NCBI RefSeq assembly: GCF_049994355.1
Contig: NZ_CP188257.1
Span: 3,658,001 to 3,722,000 of the forward strand
Source: Angustibacter sp049994355
GTDB taxonomy: Bacteria > Actinomycetota > Actinomycetes > Actinomycetales > Angustibacteraceae
DNA length: 64,000 bases
Direction of reading: 5' to 3'
The notes beneath the pieces are model-generated. The model saw nothing but the letters and a program-made list of their open reading frames with translations. It had not been told where the DNA came from and ran no database searches. The translations under genes were made by a program, and so were the position numbers. Below, piece by piece: positions 1 to 10,901 of the stretch. Position 1 is the stretch's first letter. Each line of letters starts with the position of its first letter.

Positions 1-1113
1 GACGACCAGCGGTCGGGCGGCTGGGGGCAGCCGCGGTACGTCCCCATCCCGCCGAGCCAGGGACCGCCACCGCTGTACGGCGCCACCCCCGGGTACGGCC
101 CCGGGCTGCCGCCCGGTCAGGCGTGGGCGCCACCGACCCCAGGAGTGGTCCCGCTGCGACCGCTGGGTCTGGGCGACGTGCTGGACGGCGCGGTGCGCAC
201 CATGCGGCACAACCCGCGGGTCATGTTCGGTCTCTCCGCACTGGTGATGGGTATCGCGGTCGTGCTGTCGACGGCGCTGCTGCTGCTCGGGCTGCCGCAG
301 GCGCTCGACGCACTGGATCCCGCCAACGGCAGCTTCGGCGCTGACCAGGCGGCCGACCTGGTCGGTGCTGGGGTCGTCGCCGTGATCATCCCCGCCCTGG
401 TCCAGGGGCTGGCCCTGTCGGTGCTGAACGGCATCCTGATCAGCGCGGTCAGCGACGCGGTCATCGGGCTGCGTCCGAGCACGGCCGAGGTGATCCGCCG
501 GGTCGGTTGGCGCGGTGTCGGCCGCCTCGTGGCGCTCACGCTGCTCAGCAGCCTGCTGCTGCTGCTCGCCCTGGTGGTGATCGCCCTGCCGGTCGCCGGC
601 CTCTACTTGCTCGCGCTGCCGGCCGGGGTGCTGGCCACCGTGGTCGGCGTGCCCCTGGCGATCTGCACGCTGGTCTACCTGTACATCCGACTGGCCTTCG
701 CGGCACCGGCGATGCTGCTGGAGCGGCTGGGAGTCTGGGCCGCGCTGCGTCGCTCGTGGCGGCTCGGCACCGGCTCGTGGTGGCGGGTGCTCGGCGTCCT
801 GCTGCTCACCGGGCTCATCGGCTGGGTGGCCTCGAGCCTGCTGCAGCTGCCCTTCGGCATCATCGGCGAGCTGGTCGGGGCGGCCATCGGGGTCGGCGAC
901 GACACCTCCACCATCACCATCTCGCTGCTGGTCTCGTCCGCCGTCTCGAACCTCGGCACGGTGGTGTCGGCCGCCGTGGTGTCACCGTTCGGGGCCGCGG
1001 TGGTCTGCCTGCTCTACATCGACCTGAGGATCCGGCGCGAGGGGCTGGACGTCGCGCTGGCCCGCGCCGCAGCCAACAACGCCAGCGCCCAGCGCGCCGA
1101 GGACCTGCCGTGA
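1..1113 (+). CDS. Multi-pass membrane protein, GPDPase-membrane-domain-like (5' end outside window)
   Basis: The reading frame is open from the first base, so the gene begins upstream of the window; 370 residues are visible. The first ~50 are Pro/Gly/Gln-rich (PPSQGPPPLYG, PGLPPGQAW) and look cytoplasmic and disordered. They are followed by a conserved-looking entry motif, PLRPLGLGDVLDGAVRTMRHNP, and about six hydrophobic segments. This resembles the actinobacterial 'glycerophosphoryl diester phosphodiesterase membrane domain' proteins (PF10110-like), which lack the catalytic domain. A GTG at 145 could be mistaken for the start, but the residues before it continue the same composition. It leads a + strand series with DUF4129, DUF4350, MoxR and DUF58 genes, an arrangement common in actinobacteria. 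The exact function is unknown. Confidence 0.75.
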   Translation, partial: DDQRSGGWGQPRYVPIPPSQGPPPLYGATPGYGPGLPPGQAWAPPTPGVVPLRPLGLGDVLDGAVRTMRHNPRVMFGLSALVMGIAVVLSTALLLLGLPQALDALDPANGSFGADQAADLVGAGVVAVIIPALVQGLALSVLNGILISAVSDAVIGLRPSTAEVIRRVGWRGVGRLVALTLLSSLLLLLALVVIALPVAGLYLLALPAGVLATVVGVPLAICTLVYLYIRLAFAAPAMLLERLGVWAALRRSWRLGTGSWWRVLGVLLLTGLIGWVASSLLQLPFGIIGELVGAAIGVGDDTSTITISLLVSSAVSNLGTVVSAAVVSPFGAAVVCLLYIDLRIRREGLDVALARAAANNASAQRAEDLP

Positions 1114-1171
1114 TCCGGCCGACCCGGCCGACCCGGCCGACCCGCTTGACGCGGCGCCGCCTCGTGGGCCG

Positions 1172-1819
1172 GTGCCGGTGAGCCTGGGCTGGTCCACCGC
1201 ACCGCTCGAGCCGGGCCGCATCCTGGCGCGGGAGTGGGCCCGACAGGAGCTGAGCGACCCGGTGTATGCCAGGGCCCGGCCCGGCCTGCTGCACCGCGCG
1301 GTGCAGTGGGTGCTCACCAAGCTGGGTGAGATCGACTTCCGGCCGTCCGCGCTGACCAACCCCTACGCGGCGCTCGCCCTGCTCGCCCTGCTCGTCGTGG
1401 TCGTCGCCGTGGTGGTCCGACTGCGCACCGGACGACTGCGTGGACCCAGTCGCGGCCCGCGCCAGGACGGACTGTTCGACGACGCCGTGCTCAGCGCCGG
1501 CCAGCACCGGCTGCTCGCCGAGCATGCCGCGGCGCAGGGACGCTGGGCCGACGCCGTCCGGGAGCGGTTCCGGGCCGTCGTCCGCTCGCTGGACGAGCGC
1601 GCGCTGCTGGACGACCGCCCCGGCCGGACCGCCGACGAGGCGGCCCGCGAGGCCGGCCGGGTGCTCCCCGACCTGGCCGACCGGCTGACCCTGGCCGCAA
1701 CCGTCTTCGACGACGTCAGCTACGGCGACCGGCCGGCCACCGCCGAGGACGACGAGCGGCTGCGGGCGCTGGACACCGCGGTCGCCGGTGGCCGGCTCGG
1801 CGCGGGGACGCCGCGGTGA
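1172..1819 (+). CDS. DUF4129 domain membrane protein
   Basis: 215 residues. A juxtamembrane N-terminal stretch (WARQELSDPVYARARP) is followed by one strong transmembrane segment at about 68-86 and a cytoplasmic C-terminal domain. The C-terminus has DUF4129 hallmarks: LLDDRPGRTADEAAREA near 147-163 and FDDVSYGDRPA near 180-190. DUF4129 proteins accompany MoxR and DUF58 genes and are thought to belong to a membrane-associated MoxR system of unknown substrate. The start is GTG at 1172, with GTG 1178 as an alternative. The stop overlaps the next start by 4 nt (GTGA), indicating translational coupling. Confidence 0.8.
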   Translation: MPVSLGWSTAPLEPGRILAREWARQELSDPVYARARPGLLHRAVQWVLTKLGEIDFRPSALTNPYAALALLALLVVVVAVVVRLRTGRLRGPSRGPRQDGLFDDAVLSAGQHRLLAEHAAAQGRWADAVRERFRAVVRSLDERALLDDRPGRTADEAAREAGRVLPDLADRLTLAATVFDDVSYGDRPATAEDDERLRALDTAVAGGRLGAGTPR

Positions 1820-2978
1820 GGCGGGGCTGGCGTTTCCCGGCGATGCTCGCCGCCGTGCTGGTCGCCGCGGTCGGGCTGAGCCTGCTCCTGTTGCGTCCCA
1901 GTTCCGGGGCCCGGCTGGACCCGGCCAGCGCTGCCCCCGACGGCTCGCTGGCCCTTGTCCACGTGCTGCGCGACCACGGAGTCGACGTCCGGGTCCGGCA
2001 CCGGTTCGCGGATGTCAGCAGGGACGTCGGCCAGGCCTCCGGCCCGGTCGGAGTGGTGGTCGCCCGGCCGGATCTGCTGGGCGTGGGGCGGGCGGCAGAC
2101 CTGCGCCGGCTGACCCAGGACGGCCGTTCCGACCTCGTGGTGGTCGCCGCTGGCAACGACGTGCTGGCCGACCTCGACCTGCCCTACGGATCGGGCCCGG
2201 CCGCCGAGACCGGGCTGCTGCACCCGGCCTGCGGTGCCGCCCTGCCGACCCGGGCCGGCACCGCGTACTTCGACGACCTCGCCTACTCCCGCAACGACAT
2301 CGCTCAGACGCACGGCCAGACCGCGTCCTGCTACCCGGTGCAGCGGCTGCCCGGCCAGCCGGCCGCCGCGGCCTACGTGGAGATCGCCTTCGACGACGGA
2401 CGCATCACCACCCTGCTCGGCTCCGGCACCGCGATGACCAACGACCGGATCGGCACGGACGGCAACGCGTCCCTGTCCGTGGGCGCTCTGGGACGTCGGG
2501 CCGAGCTGGTCTGGTGGACGCCTGACCCGCTGGACGGCGCGCCGCAGGCCGAGGCACCGACGATCAACGAGCTGCTGCCGGACGCCGTGCGGTACGGGGC
2601 ACTGCAGCTCGTCGTCGTCCTCGCGGTCGTCATCATCTGGCGGGCGCGCCGGTTCGGACGGCTGGTCCCCGAGCCGCTGCCGGTCGTCGTCCGAGCGATC
2701 GAGACCACCCGCGGACGGGCCCAGCTGTACCGCCGGGCGCGGGCGCGCGGGCGCGCCGCGCAGGTGCTGCGGGTCGCTGCCGTCCGGCGGCTGGCCACCC
2801 GAACCGGCCTGGCCCGCACGGCTGACGTCTCGGCCGTCGCCGCCGCCGTGGCCACCGCCACCGGACGACCCGCCGACCAGGTCGAGGACCTGCTGGTGGG
2901 ACCTGACCCCGCGGATGACGCCACACTGGTGCGGCTTGCCCGCGACCTGGACGCCCTGGAGAAGGAGGTTCACCGACC

Positions 2979-2982
<4 letters not shown>
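1816..2982 (+). CDS. DUF4350 domain membrane protein
   Basis: 388 residues. There is an N-terminal anchor at about 7-26. An extracytoplasmic DUF4350-type domain (about 38-200) has the opening SLALVHVLRDHGVDVRVRHRF and resembles GATase-like folds. A second membrane segment lies at about 253-273 (LQLVVVLAVVIIW), followed by a cytoplasmic helical tail. The family is encoded between DUF4129 and MoxR genes in many actinobacteria and its role is unknown. The start (GTG 1816) overlaps the preceding stop, and the stop overlaps the MoxR start (GTGA at 2979), so the three genes are probably translated as a unit. Confidence 0.8.
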
Positions 2983-3968
<986 letters not shown>

Positions 3969-3978
3969 GGCGGCCGGC

Positions 3979-5274
3979 GTGGCGCTGACCGGTCGGTGCG
4001 CCCTGCTCGCCCTGCTCGGGGTGGGCTGGGTGGCGTTGGTGCAGCCCAGCGTGGCGGGCGTCGGCGTCTGGTTGCTCGTGCTCGCGACCGCCATCGCCCT
4101 GGACCTGCTGCTCGCGGCCAGCCCAGGAAGGCTGACGGTCACCCGGGCGGCGACTGGCTCGGTCCGGCTGGGTGAGCCGACGTCGTCCGAGCTGACCGTG
4201 CTGAACTCCGGACGACGCCGGCTGCGCGCGCTGGTCCGGGACGCCTGGCAGCCGTCCGCCGGTGCGTCCGACGTCCGCCAGCGGCTCGACGTCCCGGCCG
4301 GCGAGCGACGTCGGGTCAGCACCGCGCTGCTGGCCCGCCGGCGCGGCGACCTGCGGGCGGATCGCCTGACGGTGCGCTCGCTGGGGCCGCTGCGGGTGGC
4401 CGCCCGCCAGCGCTCCATCGCGACGCCGGGTCGGCTGCGGGTGCTGCCCCCGTTCACCTCGCGCAAGCACCTGCCGAGCCGGTTGGCTCGGCTGCGCGAG
4501 ATCGACGGCCGGTCCAGCGTGAACGTGCGCGGCCAGGGCACCGAGTTCGACTCGCTGCGCGACTACGTCGCCGGGGACGATGTGCGCAGCATCGACTGGC
4601 GGGCCACCGCCCGGCGCAGCGAGGTCCTGGTGCGCACCTGGCGCCCGGAGCGGGACCGCCGGGTCGTGCTCGTGCTGGACACCTCACGCACCGCAGCGGC
4701 CCGGGTCGGTGACGAGCCGCGGCTGGATGCGGCGATGGACGCCGCCCTGCTGCTTGCCGCACTCGCCAGCCGGGCCGGTGACCGGGTCGACCTGATCGCG
4801 GTCGACCGCCGGCTCCGGGCTCGGGTCGAGGGTGCGGGCGCGTCGTCCCTGCTGTCGGCGCTGGTCAGCGCGATGGTGCCGCTGCAGGCCGAGCTGGTCG
4901 AGGCGGACTGGTCGGTGGCGGTCGGTGCGATCGCCGGGCGGCTCACCCAGCGCTCGCTGGTGGTGCTGCTGACGTCGCTGGACTCCGCGGTGGTCGAGGA
5001 GGGACTGCTCCCGGTGCTCGGCCAGCTGACCCGGCGGCACCAGGTGGTGGTCGCCTCGGTCGCCGATCCGGAGATCGAGCGGATGAGCCGGGTGCGGACC
5101 AGTGCCGAGGACGTGTACGCCGCCGCGGCCGCCGAACGGACGCGGCTGGAGCGCGAGCGGGTGGCCCGGCTGCTCGGCCGACTCGGTGCCGACGTGGTGG
5201 ACGCCTCCCCCGTCGACCTGCCGCCGCGGCTCGCGGACCGCTACCTCGAGCTCAAGGCCGCCGGCAGGCTCTGA
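3979..5274 (+). CDS. DUF58 (VWA-like) domain protein
   Basis: 431 residues. Two N-terminal transmembrane helices (about 8-25 and 28-47) are followed by a beta-rich segment. The DUF58 signature GTEFDSLRDYVAGDDVRSID is at about 186-205, with WRATAR just after it. A VWA-like domain starts at VVLVLDTSRTAA (about 228-239), though the DTSRT site departs from the classical DxSxS MIDAS motif. Family members are partners of MoxR ATPases. The gene is the last in the + strand run. An imperfect hairpin at its 3' end (5261-5293) could terminate it and the convergent VOC gene. Confidence 0.9.
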   Translation: MALTGRCALLALLGVGWVALVQPSVAGVGVWLLVLATAIALDLLLAASPGRLTVTRAATGSVRLGEPTSSELTVLNSGRRRLRALVRDAWQPSAGASDVRQRLDVPAGERRRVSTALLARRRGDLRADRLTVRSLGPLRVAARQRSIATPGRLRVLPPFTSRKHLPSRLARLREIDGRSSVNVRGQGTEFDSLRDYVAGDDVRSIDWRATARRSEVLVRTWRPERDRRVVLVLDTSRTAAARVGDEPRLDAAMDAALLLAALASRAGDRVDLIAVDRRLRARVEGAGASSLLSALVSAMVPLQAELVEADWSVAVGAIAGRLTQRSLVVLLTSLDSAVVEEGLLPVLGQLTRRHQVVVASVADPEIERMSRVRTSAEDVYAAAAAERTRLERERVARLLGRLGADVVDASPVDLPPRLADRYLELKAAGRL

Positions 5275-5293
5275 GGGCAGCTCAGGCCGCCGG
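5261..5293. terminator. Imperfect convergent hairpin
   Basis: Arms CCGGCAGGCTCTGAG (5261-5275) and CTCAGGCCGCCGG (5281-5293) pair with a small bulge around a 5-nt loop. The structure sits between the DUF58 stop and the VOC stop. There is no T tract, so termination is inferred from structure and position only. Confidence 0.4.
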
Positions 5294-5305
5294 GCACTGA
5301 CCGCG

Positions 5306-5680
5306 TCAGCTGAACTGGGTGAGTGAGAGGACGTTCCCGTCGGGATCGCTGAACCACGCGATGCGGTCGCCGTTCGGGGTGGTCCACACGCCCTGGGCGT
5401 CCTGCTCCATGCCGTCGTAGCGGGCGAACACCACGCCGGCGGATTCGAGGCCGGTGACCGTCTCGCCGATGTCGGCGACCCGCCAGCCCAGGACGGTGTA
5501 GCCGGGCTTGGCGACCTCACCCACCGCAGTGACGCGCAGCATCGTGCCGTGCGCCTCGAACACACAGGCGTACGGGTTCTCATCGACGACCGGGAGCCCG
5601 AGAACGGACTCGTAGAAGGTCCGCGCCCTGGCCAGGTCGGCGGTGGGAGCGAAAGCAATCAGGTCACTGTCAGCGAGCAC
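5306..5680 (-). CDS. VOC (glyoxalase/bleomycin resistance-like) protein
   Basis: 124 residues from GTG at 5680, which has GAGGAG six nt upstream; longer in-frame extensions are Arg/Ser-rich shadow sequence. The layout is a single VOC module: DLARARTFYESVLGLPVV near the N-terminus, ACVFEAHGTMLRVT mid-protein and the typical ending FSDPDGNVLSLTQF. VOC proteins are metal-dependent isomerases, dioxygenases or antibiotic-binding proteins; the substrate cannot be assigned here. The gene overlaps the 3' end of the upstream GNAT gene by 11 nt, so the two are probably co-transcribed. Confidence 0.85.
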   Translation of the reverse strand: MLADSDLIAFAPTADLARARTFYESVLGLPVVDENPYACVFEAHGTMLRVTAVGEVAKPGYTVLGWRVADIGETVTGLESAGVVFARYDGMEQDAQGVWTTPNGDRIAWFSDPDGNVLSLTQFS

Positions 5681-6266
5681 GTCGACTCCTCGGGCTCTGG
5701 TCCTCGACCGTCCGGCGCATGACCCAGCGCCACTTCGCGATGCGACGGTCACGGTCGAAGCCGAACTCCTCGAACAGGCTCTCCGGGCCGGTGTGCAAGT
5801 AGGCGCCTCGCTGCGGTCCGCGGCCCTCCAGCTGCTCGGGGTACGCCTCGACGACACCTCCGCCGGCCTGGCCGATCGCGCTCAGCGCCGCGGCCAGCGC
5901 GGCCCGGACCACGCCCTGGCGCCGGTGCTTGCTGTCGGCGAAGACGCAGCCGATCCGCCAGTCGGGCAGGTCCACGAGCTCCTTCTCGTAGGCCTTGGCG
6001 TTCTTGATCGTGGCGACCTCGCCGGGCGGCCCGTACTGGCACCAGCCCACGCACTCACCGTCGAGATAGGCGAGGATCTGGTGCACCGTTCCGTTCTCGA
6101 CGTGCGCACACTTCGCCGCGCGGTTGCCCTCCCGCGTCTCCTGGAATCCGTCCGGGTGGAAGCCGATGCACCAGCACCCACCCCAGACGCCGTTGTTCGC
6201 CTCGACCAAGGCAGCGAAATCGGCCCACGTCTGCGGCGTGAGCGGCTTGGTCACGTACTCCCCCAT
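5670..6266 (-). CDS. GNAT family N-acetyltransferase
   Basis: 198 residues from ATG 6266 (MGEYVTKPLTPQTW); GTG codons about 15-18 nt upstream are alternatives. The acetyl-CoA-binding motif A is visible as FADSKHRRQGVVRAALAAAL at about 120-139, preceded by the beta strand WRIGCV. The N-terminal half contains an unusual WGGCWCIGFH segment with two nearby cysteines, seen in a group of uncharacterised actinobacterial GNATs. The acceptor substrate is unknown. It precedes and overlaps the VOC gene, and starts 29 nt after the end of the SpoIIM-like gene, so a three-gene transcript is likely. Confidence 0.8.
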   Translation of the reverse strand: MGEYVTKPLTPQTWADFAALVEANNGVWGGCWCIGFHPDGFQETREGNRAAKCAHVENGTVHQILAYLDGECVGWCQYGPPGEVATIKNAKAYEKELVDLPDWRIGCVFADSKHRRQGVVRAALAAALSAIGQAGGGVVEAYPEQLEGRGPQRGAYLHTGPESLFEEFGFDRDRRIAKWRWVMRRTVEDQSPRSRRAR

Positions 6267-6295
6267 CGGTGGCGTCGTCACCACACCACCCTGCC

Positions 6296-7291
6296 TCAGC
6301 CGCTGACCGGCAGCGAGTCCCCGACGTAGGCCTCTTCCAGGTCGCCGATCTCGCCGCGTGCCACCGCCCACCGGCCGAGCGTGAACACGTACGTCAGGAA
6401 CGCGGCCTCCACCAGCACGCCGATGCCGATCCGCGCCCACGTCGGCAGCGGGGACGGCGTCACGAACGCCTCGATCACGCCGGAGACCGCCAGCACCAGC
6501 ACCAGTCCCATCGCGATGGCGACCGCCGCGCGACCCTCCTCGGCCAGCGCCCGCGAGCGGGTCCGTGGCCCGGGGTCGATCCAGGCCCAGCACAGTCGCA
6601 GCCCGGCACCCGCGGCGATGAATACCGCGGTGAGCTCGAGCAGGCCGTGCGGCAGGATCAGGCCGAAGAAGAGGTCCAGCCGTCCGCCGCTGGCCATCAG
6701 CCCGCCGACCACACCGACGTTCATCGCGTTCGAGTAGAGGATCCACAGCACGGGCAGGCCGAGCACCCCCGAGGCGATGCACAGTGCGGCGATCCAGGCG
6801 TTGTTGGTCCACACCTGGGCGGCGAAGCTGCCGGCCGCGTACTGCGAGTAGTAGCTCTCGAAGTCGTTCTGCACCAGGCTGCGGATCTTGTCGTCCGTGG
6901 CCACCGCCGCCTGCACCTGCGGGTGGGTTGCGACCCACCAGCCCATCGCGAGCGCCACCAGCAGGGACGCCAGCGCGCACATCCCCCACCACCAGCGCGT
7001 GCGGTACAGCGCGGCCGGGAACGACGTCGTGAAGAACCGGGACAGGTCACGCCAGGCCGCCTCGTGGCTGCCCGTCGTCGCCGCCCGGGCCCGGGCCACC
7101 AGGGTGGACAGCCGGGCGACCAGCGCCGGGTCCGGCGCGGTGGACCGGACGACGGACAGCTGGGTGCCGACCCGCTCGTACAGGGCCACCAGCTCGTCTG
7201 CCTCGGCTCCGCTGAGCCGCCGTCGACCGCTCAGGTCGTGCAGCCGCGCCCACTCGTCACGGTGCGCGCTGACGTAGGCGTCCAGGTCCAC
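6296..7291 (-). CDS. Stage II sporulation protein M-like (DUF95) membrane protein
   Basis: 331 residues. A soluble helical N-terminal region (about 1-95) is followed by five or six transmembrane helices in a SpoIIM/DUF95 arrangement. The diagnostic stretch NAMNVGVVGGLMASGG followed by FFGLILPHGLLELTAVFIAAGAGLR is at about 195-235. In Bacillus SpoIIM is part of the septal peptidoglycan hydrolase complex; homologues in non-sporulating actinobacteria usually sit beside RDD and MoxR/DUF58 genes, as here, and their role is undefined. The start is GTG 7291, six nt downstream of a TAGGGT hexamer, consistent with a leaderless message. Confidence 0.88.
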   Translation of the reverse strand: MDLDAYVSAHRDEWARLHDLSGRRRLSGAEADELVALYERVGTQLSVVRSTAPDPALVARLSTLVARARAATTGSHEAAWRDLSRFFTTSFPAALYRTRWWWGMCALASLLVALAMGWWVATHPQVQAAVATDDKIRSLVQNDFESYYSQYAAGSFAAQVWTNNAWIAALCIASGVLGLPVLWILYSNAMNVGVVGGLMASGGRLDLFFGLILPHGLLELTAVFIAAGAGLRLCWAWIDPGPRTRSRALAEEGRAAVAIAMGLVLVLAVSGVIEAFVTPSPLPTWARIGIGVLVEAAFLTYVFTLGRWAVARGEIGDLEEAYVGDSLPVSG

Positions 7292-7349
7292 TCGCCGACC
7301 CTATTGCCTGCTCACGTGGACTGCGGGGGCAACCCGCTAGCCTGCCCGA
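7292..7349. promoter_or_regulatory. Divergent leaderless promoters (SpoIIM-like / RDD)
   Basis: In this 58-nt gap a TAGGGT -10 element on the - strand (7298-7303) lies six nt from GTG 7291. A TAGCCT element on the + strand (7338-7343) lies six nt from ATG 7350. Neither start has a convincing Shine-Dalgarno sequence, which suggests leaderless transcripts in both directions. Confidence 0.6.
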
Positions 7350-8165
7350 ATGGACGCGATGGTGACCGGCGACGCGGTCCTGCTCGACGTCCGTCCGGCG
7401 TCCTTCGCCTCGCGCGCGGTGTCCGGCTCGATCGACCTCGGGACCGAGGTGCTCGTCCTGCTCGGGCTGTTCGTGGTCATGACCCAGCTGGTCGCTGGCC
7501 TGGACGGCGCGGCCGCGGCGGCTCTCACCCTCGTCGTGCTCATCGCGGTGGCGGTCGGCGTACCGGTCACCATCGAGACGCTGACCCGCGGCCGGACGCT
7601 GGGCAAGCTGATCATGGGGATGCGCGCGGTGCGCGACGACGGGGGCCCCATCCGCTTCCGGCACGCCCTGGTACGCGGCCTGGTCGGCTTCGTCGAGATC
7701 TGGGTGCTTTGGGGGGTGCCGGCACTGATCAGCTCGCTGGTCTCGCCCGACGGCAAGCGGCTCGGCGACCTGGCGGCCGGCACGTACGTGGTGCGCGAGC
7801 GTCCGTCCCGGCAGGTCTCGGTGATGGCCACGATGCCGCCGCAGCTGGCCGGTTGGGCCCGGCACGCCGACATCGGGCGGCTGCCCGACGGGCTCGCGCT
7901 GGCCGTCCGGCAGTTCCTGAGCCGCGCGAACGGCATGCACCTGGCGGCCCGAGCCGACATGGCCCACTCGCTGGCCGACGCCGTGTGCGAGCACGTGTCG
8001 CCGCAGCCGCCACCTGGCACCCACCCCGAGCTGGTGCTGGCGGCGGTGCTCGCCGAGCGACGCAACCGGGACGTCGTCCGGCTGGCCCGTGAGCAGCAGC
8101 AGCGGTACCGGTTGGCCGGCACGAACTCGGTGGAAGCAGCACTGGCGCGGGTGCACCGCCCCTGA
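7350..8165 (+). CDS. RDD family membrane protein
   Basis: 271 residues. The N-terminal RDD module (about 10-150) has the Arg in ASRAVSGSIDLG, the motif TRGRTLGKLIMGMRAVRDDG at about 74-93, and PDGKRLGDLAAGTYVV at about 131-146, with three hydrophobic segments. The remaining ~120 residues form a soluble region rich in Arg/Ala that is typical of the actinobacterial RDD proteins encoded next to SpoIIM-like genes. RDD proteins are putative ion or metabolite transporters; no substrate can be stated. The gene is divergent from the SpoIIM-like gene and convergent with ahcY. Confidence 0.88.
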   Translation: MDAMVTGDAVLLDVRPASFASRAVSGSIDLGTEVLVLLGLFVVMTQLVAGLDGAAAAALTLVVLIAVAVGVPVTIETLTRGRTLGKLIMGMRAVRDDGGPIRFRHALVRGLVGFVEIWVLWGVPALISSLVSPDGKRLGDLAAGTYVVRERPSRQVSVMATMPPQLAGWARHADIGRLPDGLALAVRQFLSRANGMHLAARADMAHSLADAVCEHVSPQPPPGTHPELVLAAVLAERRNRDVVRLAREQQQRYRLAGTNSVEAALARVHRP

Positions 8166-8186
8166 GGACGGCGCACCCGCGCCAGT
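8141..8186. terminator. Hairpin overlapping the RDD stop codon
   Basis: A perfect 14-bp stem (8141-8154 with 8173-8186; ACTGGCGCGGGTGC and its complement) has an 18-nt loop holding the RDD stop. A second small GC hairpin follows at 8193-8207. It probably serves the convergent RDD and ahcY genes. There is no T tract. Confidence 0.5.
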
Positions 8187-8216
8187 CATGGACCGCCCGG
8201 CGGGCGGCCGGTCAGC

Positions 8217-9653
<1,437 letters not shown>

Positions 9654-9959
9654 GGGTGTGCCTTTCGGGTTCGCCGTGCTTCATCGGGTGCGTCATCGGG
9701 TACGAGGAACGGACCAGCCCAGGGGCCAGCACGCTCGCACCCGGCGCGGCCCCTCTGGGCCTGCGGCATCACCGACGCCGGAAACGACATCCACCTTACC
9801 GCGTCCGGCCACGACCCACCGACTCGTGGTGGGTTGCGGGGGTCTCACCGGCCCGTGAGACCCCCGCAACCCACCACAAGTGCGGGAAAAGGGGCGGGCG
9901 GGAAGGGGGCGGGCGGGAAGGGGGCGGGAAGGGGCGGCGGGGGGTGGGGGGACGGGGGA
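9654..9959. other. 306-nt gene-free interval between CDF gene and ahcY
   Basis: No coding region is supported here. It contains the ahcY promoter/leader side (9654-9825), a long perfect hairpin (9826-9877) and a G-rich tract (9889-9966). I searched by eye for an SAH riboswitch and did not find one. Confidence 0.7.
9826..9877. terminator. 23-bp perfect inverted repeat
   Basis: Bases 9826-9848 are perfectly complementary to 9855-9877, with a 6-nt loop CGGCCC. Two further pairs outside a single mismatch extend the stem. It lies downstream of the CDF gene and upstream of ahcY on the - strand, so it is best read as a terminator or an attenuating barrier, although no T tract follows on either strand. 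Confidence 0.55.
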
Positions 9960-9966
9960 TCAGGGG
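9889..9966 (+). repeat. G-rich, quadruplex-prone tandem tract
   Basis: The + strand consists of runs of 3-6 G separated by short C, A or T spacers. A GGGCGGGCGGGAAGG-like unit is repeated imperfectly about three times, followed by G6TG6. Any four consecutive runs satisfy a G-quadruplex pattern. It abuts the 3' end of the CDF gene; the G-rich strand is the template strand for that gene. Confidence 0.7.
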
Positions 9967-10871
9967 CGGCGGATGTCGGGCTCGAGGTAGATCACGCTGG
10001 CGATCGGGACGGCGTCGCGCACCCGGCGCTCGGCGGCGTCGATCGCCAGGGCCACGTCGGCGGCGGTCTCGGTCGCGCCGACCGCGATCTTGGCGGCGAC
10101 CAGCAGCTCCTCAGGGCCGAGGTGCAGGGTCTTCATGTGGATCACGGACTCGACGCCCGGCCCGACCAGGGCGGCCTCGATGGCGCGCACGTTCGCCACC
10201 GTGGCCGACTCCCCCAGCAGCAGCGACTTCATCTCGACGGCCAGCACCACGGCGACGCTGACCAGGAGCGCGCCGATCATCGCCGTGCCCGCGGCGTCCC
10301 AGCGTCCGTTGCCGGTGACCAGCGTCATCGAGACGCCGAAGAGCGCGAAGACCAGGCCGATCAACGCGGCCAGGTCCTCCAGCAGCACCACCGGCAGCTC
10401 GGGTGCCTTCGCCGTCCGCACGAACTGCACCCACGACAGGCCGCCGCGCACCTCGTTGGACTCGTGGATCGCCGTCCGGAACGAGAACGACTCCATCGCG
10501 ATCGCGCCCAGCAGCACCACGATCGGAACCCATCTCCAGGCGTCGATCCCGTGCGGGTCGTGCCACTTGTGCCACGCCTCGTAGAGCGCGAACAGGCCAC
10601 CGATGCTGAACAGCACGATCGAGACGATGAAGCCGTACACGTACCGCTCGCGGCCGTAGCCGAACGGGTGCTCGGCGGTCGCCTCCCGCTCGGACCGCTT
10701 GCCGCCGACCAGCAGCAGCACCTGGTTGCCGGAGTCGGCCAGCGAGTGGATGCCCTCGGCCAGCATCGAGCTCGACGCGGTCAACGCGAACGCGCCGAAC
10801 TTGGTGACCGCGATCCCCAGGTTCGCGGCGAGCGCCGCGACGATCGCAGTCTTGCCACCACTTGCCGACAT
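9960..10871 (-). CDS. Cation diffusion facilitator family transporter
   Basis: 303 residues with four to six transmembrane helices and a C-terminal cytoplasmic domain. The first helix region reads ASSSMLAEGIHSLADSGNQV (about 32-51), with the metal-site-like HSLAD, and the second site is LLEDLAALIGLV at about 163-174. The basic motif FGYGRERYVYGF lies between. CDF proteins export divalent cations such as zinc, iron or manganese in exchange for protons; the metal is not determinable here. It is transcribed toward ahcY and follows the SIS-domain gene after 30 nt. Confidence 0.9.
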   Translation of the reverse strand: MSASGGKTAIVAALAANLGIAVTKFGAFALTASSSMLAEGIHSLADSGNQVLLLVGGKRSEREATAEHPFGYGRERYVYGFIVSIVLFSIGGLFALYEAWHKWHDPHGIDAWRWVPIVVLLGAIAMESFSFRTAIHESNEVRGGLSWVQFVRTAKAPELPVVLLEDLAALIGLVFALFGVSMTLVTGNGRWDAAGTAMIGALLVSVAVVLAVEMKSLLLGESATVANVRAIEAALVGPGVESVIHMKTLHLGPEELLVAAKIAVGATETAADVALAIDAAERRVRDAVPIASVIYLEPDIRRP

Positions 10872-10901
10872 GCCGGTGCTCCAGTGCTCGAATCGGTGGG
10901 C

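Noticed and set aside
5669..6992. A 440-residue form of the GNAT gene
   Set aside because: The first ~240 residues are opposite the SpoIIM-like coding sequence and are Arg/Gly-rich; the family match starts at ATG 6266.
9654..9825. Possible SAH riboswitch upstream of ahcY
   Set aside because: I looked for the conserved core and pseudoknot of the SAH riboswitch on the - strand and saw no match; only the hairpin at 9826-9877 is clear.
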